From assembly GCA_964616755.1 (NCBI GenBank), contig CAZTSI010000093.1, positions 1-5,018 of the forward strand: DNA of 5,018 nt, given 5' to 3'. Of this stretch, positions 1-5,018 are shown piece by piece. This stretch comes from CAYNFR01 sp964616755. Its GTDB lineage: Bacteria > Bacteroidota > Bacteroidia > Chitinophagales > Saprospiraceae. Numbering within the stretch: position 1 is the stretch's first letter; the number at the start of each line of letters is the position of its first letter. The position numbers and the translations under genes were made by a program. The notes beneath the pieces are model-generated. The model ran no database searches. It was not told the origin of the DNA and was given only the letters and a program-made list of their open reading frames with translations.

Positions 1-97
1 CAGGGTGGGCATCTTTGATTAATTTGAGTTTAGTGTCTTTCGGACCAAATAACTCTAGTGGGTCTAAACCGTCAATTGAAAGGACTATTTCGCTCAA
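1..97 (-). CDS. phoH: PhoH-family ATPase, N-terminal fragment (cut by window start)
   Basis: The minus strand reads 32 codons from a TTG at position 97 to the window edge with no stop. The peptide contains the stretch IDGLDPLELFGPKDTKLKL, which I recognise as the usual start of bacterial PhoH-like proteins, where a short strand is followed by a conserved 'DP-x-x-x-FG-x-x-D-x-x-L' segment and then a helix. The ATP-binding P-loop domain would follow outside the window. PhoH proteins are cytoplasmic P-loop NTPases, related to the helicase-like C-terminal KH/PhoH group and linked to RNA metabolism and phosphate stress; the exact role is poorly known. An in-frame TGA sits directly before the TTG (positions 98-100) and no ATG or GTG is available in frame, so TTG is the only reasonable start. 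The distance of a candidate promoter (128-160) agrees with it. The gene lies downstream of yifB in the same direction. Identification rests on 32 residues only. Confidence 0.72.
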   Translation of the reverse strand, partial: MSEIVLSIDGLDPLELFGPKDTKLKLIKDAHP

Positions 98-127
98 TCA
101 GTAGTGTTGTGTTAGTAAACAATTATT

Positions 128-160
128 CAAATGTAGAATATCTATTAGAATCCTGTGCAA
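128..160 (-). promoter_or_regulatory. Candidate Bacteroidota-type promoter for phoH
   Basis: On the minus strand, TACATTTG (135 down to 128) is an exact match to the Bacteroidota -7 consensus TAnnTTTG. A TTG (160 down to 158) lies 22 bases upstream, suitable for the -33 element. Transcription would begin around 120-125, leaving a leader of roughly 25 bases before the TTG start of phoH at 97. If real, phoH has its own promoter rather than depending only on readthrough from yifB. Short motifs like these occur by chance in AT-rich DNA, so this is suggestive only. Confidence 0.42.
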
Positions 161-207
161 CAGCCAAGAAGGTATGTGAAGAATACTTTCGGGTGTCTAA
201 CGCCATA

Positions 208-1764
208 TTATCCAGCCCAACCCTCTCGATCCAAACTTCGATACTGAATTGCTTCGGCTAGAAATTCTATTTTAATATCTTCACTTCCCGCTAAATCCGC
301 ACAAGTACGCGCCACTTTTAATATACGATCGTACGCTCTGGCCGATAGTTGAAGTTTCTCCATAGCCGTTTTGAGTAAGGTTTGTCCGGCAGTCGACAAA
401 GGACAAATATCTCTTACCATTCGGCTAGGCATTTGCGCATTACAGTATATATCCTTGTATTCTTTAAACCGTTCTTCTTGAATATTTCTCGCATTCCTCA
501 CCCGTTCTCTTATTTGTTGGCTAGTCTCACCTTTATATTCGGCAGTACTAAGCTCATCATAACTAACAGGGGTGACCTCCACATGAAGATCAATCCTGTC
601 TAACAATGGCCCTGAGATTTTGGTCAAATATTTTTTGACCACTCCCGGCCCACAGACGCAGTCTTTTTCTGGATGATTATAATAGCCACATGGACAAGGA
701 TTCATGGAGGCCACGAGCATAAATGAGGCGGGGTAGTCTACAGATATTTTTGCTCGCGAAATTGTGACTTTTCGTTCTTCCATCGGTTGTCGCATTACCT
801 CTAATGCGGATCTTTTAAATTCAGGTAGTTCATCCAAAAACAACACCCCATTGTGAGCAAGCGAAATTTCACCAGGATTTGGATTAGACCCACCCCCGAC
901 AAGGGCAACATCGGATATGGTATGATGGGGCGAACGATACGGGCGTTGTGCCACAAGAGCCGAATGGCTATCTAAAAGACCTGCCACACTATGAATTTTG
1001 GTGACATCCAATGCCTCATGAAGATTCAGAGGCGGCAAAATTCCAGGCAAACGTTTTGCCAACATGGTTTTGCCCGCACCAGGGGGGCCGATTAAGATGA
1101 CATTATGACCTCCAGCAGCGGCTATTTCGAGGGCTCTTTTTATATTTTCTTGACCTTTCACATCTGAAAAATCGACGTTGTAATGCTCTACTTCGATAGC
1201 AAAGATTTCACGGGTATCTAATACGAGCCGTTGGAGTGTTTTTTGGCCATCCAAAAACTCAATAGCCTCACTAAGATTATCTATTCCGTATACTTCCAAA
1301 TCATTCACAATCGCCGCTTCTTTGGCGTTTTGTTTAGGTAGTATGATACCTTTATATCTATTCTTTCGCGCTTCTATAGCTATAGGCAGTGCACCTTTAA
1401 TGGGTCTCAGGCCTCCATCTAAAGCTAATTCTCCCATGATCAGATAATCCGTGAGTTTATCAGCAGCAAGTTGTTTTGTAGCAGCTAAGACTCCTAAGGC
1501 AATGGGGAGATCATAAGAAGAACCTTCTTTTCGCACATCTGCTGGCGCCATATTAACGACTAGTTTCAAGCGAGGCATCTTATACCCGACATTCTTTATG
1601 GCGGCCTCAATTCGTTGAAATCCCTCCTTTACGGCGTTATCAGGCAAGCCCACAAGAAAATAGAATTGTTTGCCCGCAGCAACTGTACCCCCTGCATTCA
1701 CCTCAATGGTGATGATCTGCGCATCTATTCCTTGAACCGCACTGGCGAATGTTTTTACGAGCAT
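208..1764 (-). CDS. yifB: YifB/ComM-family Mg-chelatase-like AAA+ ATPase
   Basis: Complete 518-residue protein, the normal length for the family. Residues about 1-170 form the ChlI-like (Lon-fold) N-terminal domain; the opening MLVKTFASAVQGIDA is typical and fixes the ATG. The AAA+ domain follows: Walker A GPPGAGKT (226-233, Lys232), the conserved YRSPHHTISD block (276-285), Walker B GVLFLDE (306-312), sensor 1 Asn355, and the arginine-bearing GPLLDRIDLHVEV segment (Arg390). The C-terminal Mg-chelatase domain contains ARAYDRILKVARTCADL (475-491) and ends in the family's usual YRSLDR-WAG. Four cysteines (357, 359, 369, 371; CPCG...CVCG) form a likely metal-binding knuckle seen in many non-enteric members. 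The resemblance to magnesium chelatase is structural only. ComM of naturally transformable gammaproteobacteria is a hexameric branch-migration helicase that extends heteroduplex during transformation; whether this homologue does the same is inference. It is transcribed towards phoH, 110 bases away. No perfect promoter is visible upstream; a near match to the -7 box (TATTTTG, 1800-1794) has no well-placed partner. Confidence 0.95.
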   Translation of the reverse strand: MLVKTFASAVQGIDAQIITIEVNAGGTVAAGKQFYFLVGLPDNAVKEGFQRIEAAIKNVGYKMPRLKLVVNMAPADVRKEGSSYDLPIALGVLAATKQLAADKLTDYLIMGELALDGGLRPIKGALPIAIEARKNRYKGIILPKQNAKEAAIVNDLEVYGIDNLSEAIEFLDGQKTLQRLVLDTREIFAIEVEHYNVDFSDVKGQENIKRALEIAAAGGHNVILIGPPGAGKTMLAKRLPGILPPLNLHEALDVTKIHSVAGLLDSHSALVAQRPYRSPHHTISDVALVGGGSNPNPGEISLAHNGVLFLDELPEFKRSALEVMRQPMEERKVTISRAKISVDYPASFMLVASMNPCPCGYYNHPEKDCVCGPGVVKKYLTKISGPLLDRIDLHVEVTPVSYDELSTAEYKGETSQQIRERVRNARNIQEERFKEYKDIYCNAQMPSRMVRDICPLSTAGQTLLKTAMEKLQLSARAYDRILKVARTCADLAGSEDIKIEFLAEAIQYRSLDREGWAG

Positions 1765-1868
1765 TAGATAGCTTTATACAATTAGATAGATGGCAAAATA
1801 AATAAATTAATGGTTAATACTCTTAAGGTATACATCTTTACCAAGGCTCAAAATACAATTTTTACTAG

Positions 1869-1887
1869 TTGACCTGAATTCTGTCAA
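1869..1887. repeat. Imperfect dyad TTGAC-N9-GTCAA upstream of yifB
   Basis: Two perfect 5-base inverted arms (TTGAC at 1869-1873, GTCAA at 1883-1887) flank nine bases that include an off-centre GAATTC. It sits about 105-125 bases upstream of the yifB start and could be a protein-binding site. No regulator can be named, and five-base arms are weak evidence. Confidence 0.2.
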
Positions 1888-1896
1888 TCAGCCCAT

Positions 1897-1913
1897 TATC
1901 TACAAGGTAGATA
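1897..1913. repeat. Perfect 7-base inverted repeat TATCTAC-AAG-GTAGATA
   Basis: Arms 1897-1903 and 1907-1913 are exact reverse complements around a 3-base centre. As RNA it would form a short hairpin; as DNA it is a good shape for a dimeric repressor or activator. It lies about 133 bases upstream of the yifB start, and no T-tract follows on either strand, so an operator is a better reading than a terminator. Its core (TAC-N3-GTA) resembles the TAC-N4-GTA dyads between the two-component genes, but the spacing differs by one base. Confidence 0.3.
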
Positions 1914-2000
1914 TGTCGTAATTACAACCTTGCCAAATAGGCCTTCTCATAGGCACTTCGCGGAATTTTGCTATTTGAGGCTCTTTCGAATTTCAACCAT

Positions 2001-2032
2001 ATAAATAACCCCTCCCTGTTCAGCGGTAGGGG
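2001..2032 (-). terminator. GC-rich hairpin, possible terminator of minus-strand transcript
   Basis: Bases 2009-2015 (CCCCTCC) pair with 2025-2032 (GGTAGGGG) with one bulged T, leaving a 9-base loop. This is a strong GC-rich stem in an AT-rich setting. On the minus strand the stem is followed by TTATTTAT (2008-2001), a moderate U-rich tail, so it could end transcription coming from the response regulator gene. It is about 320 bases past that stop codon, which is far, and the tail is not a clean U-tract. On the plus strand a T-run follows only about a dozen bases later. A structured small RNA end or an interspersed repeat are alternatives. Confidence 0.33.
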
Positions 2033-2064
2033 CGGGTAGAGAGTTTTTGTTGTTGGTCATTTTG

Positions 2065-2205
2065 ATGCTAGCTCATCCAGTATTGCCCATGGCATTCCAC
2101 AGGGACTTGGATGATAATGACTTTATATTAGTTCTTCACAGTACACTATTTCAATCAGTCGGCAACCCAGATCAACGTATTACAGAGGCAAATGATGTTG
2201 AATAG
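2065..2205 (+). CDS. Possible small protein or gene remnant, 46 residues
   Basis: An open frame runs from the TAA at 2002-2004 to the TAG at 2203-2205. The first ATG (2065) gives 46 residues; TTG codons at 2047-2055 would give a hydrophobic N-terminus (LLLVILMLAHPVLPMAF) resembling a signal peptide or membrane anchor. After it comes an acidic stretch (HRDLDDNDF) and a polar tail ending ITEANDVE. I do not recognise the product. There is no Shine-Dalgarno site and no promoter match, and the GC-rich hairpin at 2009-2032 sits just before it. Because no other gene overlaps this interval, the frame is not a shadow of another coding sequence, but an open frame of this size is not rare by chance. It could also be what is left of a longer decayed gene. 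Confidence 0.15.
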   Translation: MLAHPVLPMAFHRDLDDNDFILVLHSTLFQSVGNPDQRITEANDVE

Positions 2206-2350
2206 GATGAATGGGATGTGCCATATTTTTTAAGAAATAATTCAAACTATTCTATTTTTCTATAATAACTTGATGGATTAAATTGATTTTGGGCAGAGGA
2301 GGATTTGATTTGACCTAGCCATAGCAGTGATACTATCGCAATTTTCAAAA

Positions 2351-2950
2351 TTATAAGTCTATGATAAAATTGGATGCGGTAATCCTATTACTTACACCTA
2401 ATTTAGAATAAATGTTTTGTGTATGCCATTTGACTGTGTGTATTGAGATGTTCGTCTTTATGCTTATTTGTTTATTCGTTAGTCCTTTGCCGATTTCTAA
2501 CAATACATCCAGTTCTTTTTGGGATAAAGGGCTGAGCGCTTTTTCATTCACTTTTTCTAGTGTAATTGGATTGTTTTCTTTTTTTCGCTTATAATTTGAC
2601 ATTCCGATAGCGATGCTCACTTGAAGGTCTTCTTCTTTGAAGGGCTTAACAATATAGGCGAGGGGCTCTACTTTTTGGACACGTTGTAACGTTGCTATAT
2701 CTGAAAACGCTGTGATGAAGATATAGGGGATTTCATATTTATCTTCGATAATTTGCGCGATTTCGATTCCGTCTTTTAGTCCTTCGATCTTTATGTCCAA
2801 TAGCACTAAATCAGGCTGAAAGGAATAAATGAGATCCAAGGCTCGCTCGCTGTTGTGAACAATGTCTAATACAGAATAACCGAAGGCTCTAAGATGAAAG
2901 GCGATCAATTGTGCAATGATGGCGTCATCCTCGACTATTAGAATTTTCAT
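2351..2950 (-). CDS. Two-component response regulator, REC-LuxR (NarL/FixJ type)
   Basis: Complete 199-residue cytoplasmic transcription factor. The receiver domain (about 1-120) has the acidic pocket Glu7-Asp8-Asp9, the phosphoacceptor Asp52 in VLLDIKI, the switch residues Thr80 and Tyr99, and Lys102 in the VKPF motif, so all residues needed for phosphorylation are present. A charged linker (about 120-138, KRKKENN) joins it to a GerE/LuxR helix-turn-helix (about 140-199) with the family pattern LSQKELDVL-x-x-I-x-x-GLTNKQI and recognition helix region SIHTVKWHTQNIYSKLGVSNR. The start MKILIVEDD is canonical for REC domains. The gene is divergent from the TPR-histidine kinase, 123 bases apart, which makes that kinase its probable phosphodonor. 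Dimerisation after phosphorylation and binding to dyad sites is the family norm; autoregulation through the shared intergenic region is inference. Target genes cannot be told from the window. A quoted 'NarL-type' label refers to domain layout, not to nitrate control. Confidence 0.95.
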   Translation of the reverse strand: MKILIVEDDAIIAQLIAFHLRAFGYSVLDIVHNSERALDLIYSFQPDLVLLDIKIEGLKDGIEIAQIIEDKYEIPYIFITAFSDIATLQRVQKVEPLAYIVKPFKEEDLQVSIAIGMSNYKRKKENNPITLEKVNEKALSPLSQKELDVLLEIGKGLTNKQISIKTNISIHTVKWHTQNIYSKLGVSNRITASNFIIDL

Positions 2951-3010
2951 TAAAAATATATTGTATTACGTCTTAAGAGCTCTAATGTAGACTATGATAC
3001 GTTTTCTAAG

Positions 3011-3026
3011 CCATACTTTAGTATGG
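3011..3026. promoter_or_regulatory. Candidate operator, inverted repeat CCATAC-N4-GTATGG
   Basis: Perfect 6-base arms around TTTA, centred at 3018.5, near the middle of the divergent intergenic region (61 bases from the regulator start and 48 from the kinase start). LuxR/GerE-domain regulators bind short dyads as dimers, so the neighbouring response regulator is the natural candidate. As RNA it would make a weak 6-bp hairpin without a T-tract, so a terminator is unlikely. Confidence 0.4.
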
Positions 3027-3053
3027 TCTCGTATAATTATTATAAGTGAATCT

Positions 3054-3065
3054 TTACATATGTAA
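3054..3065. promoter_or_regulatory. Perfect 12-base palindrome TTACATATGTAA before the kinase
   Basis: An exact palindrome ending 8 bases before the kinase ATG. It shares the core TAC-N4-GTA with the dyad at 3011-3026, and the two centres are 41 bases apart, close to four helical turns. It could be a second binding site for the same regulator. If bound, it would overlap the start of the transcript or the leader, a position that suits repression of the kinase gene. AT-rich composition raises the chance of coincidence. Confidence 0.3.
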
Positions 3066-3073
3066 CATATAAT

Positions 3074-5018
3074 ATGAAATATTTCTTAGGCGCACTTCTA
3101 ATGTCTATTTCTTTAGCCCTTAATTCTCAAAACTTTTCGGATGTTATTAGTCTTGATATTCAGGTTCTTAAGAGCGAGGTTTATGATTCTTTAGGACTCG
3201 AAAGAGTTTTGGAGAAAGTACTCGAATACACTCAAGAGCCACTAATTTCTCTGCGGTATGTTACAGCTTATGAAGAATTAGTAAAAATATATCCTAACAT
3301 TCCGAATAGATTGGACAGAATATATTTTCTAAAGGGAAATAGATATAATAGTCTAGCATGGTCAAATAATCAATCTAATATTCCACAGGCTCTGCTCTTT
3401 ATTGATTCTGCATTAATATGGCATGACAAGGCTGATTCGAAGATAGGTTATTGGCAAGATCAATATGGGCTAGGGGTTATTTATCGAAATAAGGGGGAAA
3501 ATGAAAAGGCCTTAAAATACTTTGACGCCTACTATAAGAATTATCTAAACCCATTTGATAGTGTTTTTATTGCTAATGTTCAGTTTCAAAGAGCATCCGT
3601 TTTTACTCAATTAGGGCAATTAGAAAAAGCCACAGAGGCCATTTTTGAGGCCATTAAATTAGAAGACAGTATGGGTCGACAATTTAGTTTGGCCACCAAT
3701 TATAATACATTAGCCATCATAAAGAGGAAGGCAAAACTATATGATGAGATTATACCGATTTATGATAAAGCCTTGGATATCCATAGATTGATCGGAGATC
3801 TAGATGGGCAGGCTAATATCCTATATAACAAATCGAATTTTTATAGTGAACGAGGTTTAACAAAAGAAGCCTTCGAGTACCTGAATGATGCACTTTCATT
3901 GGCCAAAGGCGAAAACCTGTTGAGTTATATCTACGAAGGGATTGGAACCTATTATTTAAGGTCAGAAAAAAGTGATTCGGCTGAGGTCTATTTAAACAAA
4001 TCATTTGATTTGCGAAAAGCGTCTGGAAGTGATCGAGAAATCTATATAATACGCCACAAAATAGGAAAGCTTGAAGCCTTGAAAGGCAATAATAAAAAAG
4101 CTATTAATCATTTTGAATATGCCCTTCGAATAGCTGTACAACAGGATGAAAAGGATAAAATCGTTGATATCACCTATGACTTAGCTAGAGCTCTCCAGCA
4201 AGTTAATAATCATATCGATGCTGCAAAGTATTATGTGCGACATATAGAGGCAAGAGATAGTATGCTCAGCACTACAATTGCAGAAAGGGTAGAAGGCGTA
4301 AGGATCAAATATGAAACAGATAAGAAGGAACAAGAAATCTCTCTCTTGAATACTAAAAATGAACTCCAAAATACCCAATTGGCTCAAACACGCAATCGCT
4401 TGGTTATACTATTTGCAGGGACCCTCTTACTCGGGGGATTACTTTTCAGACTATCGGATCTCAATAAAAGAATTAAAAGGGCGCTGAATGAAAAAGACAC
4501 CTTATTGAGAGAGATTCATCATAGAGTCAAGAATAATCTCCAAGTGATCTCGGCTCTTCTCACCCTGCAGTCCGCTCATCTCAAAGATACGCAAGCCAAA
4601 TCTGCCCTCAAAGAGGGTCAAGATAGAGTGCAATCTATGGCCCTTATTCATAAAGATCTGTACCAACATGACAACCTCAGGGGGGTAAATACCAAGGATT
4701 ATTTAGAACAGTTGATCGAAAATCTAATCCATTCTTACCATATTTCCGAAGGTGATGTCGAAGTTAAAATGGATATTGAAGAAATCAACCTTGATGTAGA
4801 TACTATGATACCTATGGGACTCATGATCAATGAGTTGATCAGCAATGCTCTCAAATATGCATTTGTGAATAATAATGATAATATACTAAGTATCTCGCTC
4901 AGAGAAAAGTCCAATCAATTGTTGCTGATGATCGCCGATAATGGAAAAGGTGTCGAAGACATTAATATTATGAAAAACCAATCATTTGGCTACTCTTTAG
5001 TCCAGTCATTTGCTCATA
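3074..5018 (+). CDS. TPR-containing sensor histidine kinase, HisKA_2 type (3' end cut)
   Basis: Reads open for 648 codons to the window end. An in-frame TGA at 3047-3049 and a signal peptide directly after ATG 3074 support this start. Residues 1-19 (MKYFLGALLMSISLALNSQ) are a Sec signal with likely cleavage after Gln19. About seven TPR-like helical hairpins span roughly 125-398 (for example YGLGVIYRNKGENEKALKYF, 131-150), placing the sensor in the periplasm. A charged coiled coil (about 400-442) leads to one membrane helix (443-459). The cytoplasmic part has a HisKA_2 dimerisation domain with LLREIHHRVKNNLQ (477-490), where His483 before Arg is the probable phosphoacceptor, then an HATPase domain: N box NELISNALKYAF (586-597, catalytic Asn591), G1 box DNGKG (622-626), and the start of the G2 region FGYSLVQSF (638-646). 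Perhaps 30-40 residues are missing past the edge. No signal-specific domain (PAS, Cache) is seen, so TPR-mediated contact with another protein or a conformational cue is the likely input. The divergent REC-LuxR gene is the expected partner. Confidence 0.93.
   Translation, partial: MKYFLGALLMSISLALNSQNFSDVISLDIQVLKSEVYDSLGLERVLEKVLEYTQEPLISLRYVTAYEELVKIYPNIPNRLDRIYFLKGNRYNSLAWSNNQSNIPQALLFIDSALIWHDKADSKIGYWQDQYGLGVIYRNKGENEKALKYFDAYYKNYLNPFDSVFIANVQFQRASVFTQLGQLEKATEAIFEAIKLEDSMGRQFSLATNYNTLAIIKRKAKLYDEIIPIYDKALDIHRLIGDLDGQANILYNKSNFYSERGLTKEAFEYLNDALSLAKGENLLSYIYEGIGTYYLRSEKSDSAEVYLNKSFDLRKASGSDREIYIIRHKIGKLEALKGNNKKAINHFEYALRIAVQQDEKDKIVDITYDLARALQQVNNHIDAAKYYVRHIEARDSMLSTTIAERVEGVRIKYETDKKEQEISLLNTKNELQNTQLAQTRNRLVILFAGTLLLGGLLFRLSDLNKRIKRALNEKDTLLREIHHRVKNNLQVISALLTLQSAHLKDTQAKSALKEGQDRVQSMALIHKDLYQHDNLRGVNTKDYLEQLIENLIHSYHISEGDVEVKMDIEEINLDVDTMIPMGLMINELISNALKYAFVNNNDNILSISLREKSNQLLLMIADNGKGVEDINIMKNQSFGYSLVQSFAH

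Larger units (their letters stand above)
1765..2350. other. 586-bp intergenic region with no convincing gene
   Basis: This stretch lies between the start of yifB and the stop of the response regulator, both on the minus strand. I read both strands and found no tRNA, rRNA, insertion-sequence ends or CRISPR repeats. It contains two dyads upstream of yifB (1869-1887 and 1897-1913), a GC-rich hairpin (2009-2032) and one small open frame on the plus strand (2065-2205), each listed separately. The right end (about 2205-2350) is AT-rich without an evident hairpin terminator directly after the regulator gene. The length is larger than usual for compact bacterial spacing, so a decayed gene or a small RNA cannot be excluded. 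Confidence 0.6.
2951..3073. promoter_or_regulatory. Divergent promoter region of the two-component pair
   Basis: This 123-bp AT-rich gap must hold the promoters of both the regulator (leftward) and the kinase (rightward). No exact TAnnTTTG -7 box is seen for either direction. Instead it is rich in dyad symmetry: an 8-base palindrome AGAGCTCT (2976-2983), CCATAC-TTTA-GTATGG (3011-3026), TATAAT-T-ATTATA (3032-3044) and TTACATATGTAA (3054-3065). The absence of consensus boxes fits promoters that need an activator or an alternative sigma factor, but could also mean poorly conserved elements. Neither gene has a recognisable Shine-Dalgarno site, as is common in this phylum. Confidence 0.6.

Noticed and set aside
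58..261. Plus-strand open frame of 67 codons from a GTG
   Set aside because: It overlaps the phoH start and the end of yifB on the other strand, both of which have clear family signatures; the translation resembles nothing known.
382..603. Plus-strand open frame of 73 codons
   Set aside because: It lies wholly antisense inside the conserved C-terminal half of yifB and is a shadow of that gene.
208..1764. Magnesium chelatase subunit for chlorophyll or cobalamin synthesis
   Set aside because: The N-terminal ChlI-like Lon-fold domain, the C-terminal Mg-chelatase_C ending and the cysteine knuckle identify the YifB/ComM family, and no tetrapyrrole genes are nearby.
2340..2352. AT-only inverted repeat AATTTT-C-AAAATT at the end of the response regulator gene, considered as a terminator
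   Set aside because: The stem has no GC pairs, a one-base centre that cannot form a loop without losing pairs, and overlaps the stop codon.
2346..2353. Exact TAnnTTTG match (TAATTTTG) on the minus strand, considered as a promoter
   Set aside because: It overlaps the response regulator stop codon and has no gene for nearly 600 bases downstream on that strand; a chance match in AT-rich DNA is more likely.
2412..2594. Plus-strand open frame with a hydrophobic, Phe/Ser-rich translation
   Set aside because: It is antisense to the LuxR DNA-binding domain and linker of the response regulator; the composition is what reverse reading of Lys/Glu/Asn-rich codons gives.
3813..4387. Two minus-strand open frames (3813-4004 and 4181-4387)
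   Set aside because: Both are antisense to the TPR region of the kinase, which reads continuously on the plus strand.
1..5018. Mobile element, prophage, CRISPR or defence island
   Set aside because: No transposase, integrase, terminal repeats, target duplications, spaced direct repeats or defence-type domains are visible on either strand.

Overview
The window looks like chromosomal DNA from a member of the Bacteroidota. The evidence is moderately AT-rich sequence, starts without clear Shine-Dalgarno sites, a match to the Bacteroidota -7 promoter box (TAnnTTTG), and a hybrid two-component pair built the way this phylum often builds them: a periplasmic TPR sensor joined to a HisKA_2-type kinase, next to a REC-LuxR regulator. 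Genus cannot be read from the sequence; a free-living cytophagal, saprospiral or flavobacterial organism is a guess.

Left part (1-1764, minus strand): housekeeping genes. At the very edge lie the first 32 codons of a PhoH-family ATPase, starting at a TTG codon (position 97) and running off the window. A short spacer (98-207) carries a good candidate promoter for it. Upstream of it, in the same direction, is a complete 518-residue YifB/ComM-family AAA+ ATPase with all its motifs intact.

Middle (1765-2350): 586 bases without a convincing gene. It holds a GC-rich hairpin that may end the minus-strand transcript from the right, two dyad-symmetric sites upstream of yifB, and one small open frame (2065-2205, + strand) with a hydrophobic start that may be a small protein, a remnant, or chance.

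Right part (2351-5018): a divergent two-component system. The response regulator (minus strand, 199 residues) has a complete phosphorylation site and a LuxR/GerE DNA-binding domain. The kinase (plus strand, at least 648 residues, cut by the window end) has a signal peptide, about seven TPR-like repeats, a coiled coil, one membrane helix, a HisKA_2 phosphoacceptor domain and most of an HATPase domain. The 123-bp region between them contains several dyads, two of which share a TAC-N4-GTA core with centres 41 bp apart. This would suit a regulator that controls its own locus. The likely flow is: a signal or partner protein sensed by the periplasmic TPRs, autophosphorylation at His483, transfer to Asp52 of the regulator, and transcription control of the divergent promoters and unknown targets. 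The pair is of a known general type, and I see no clearly unprecedented system here.
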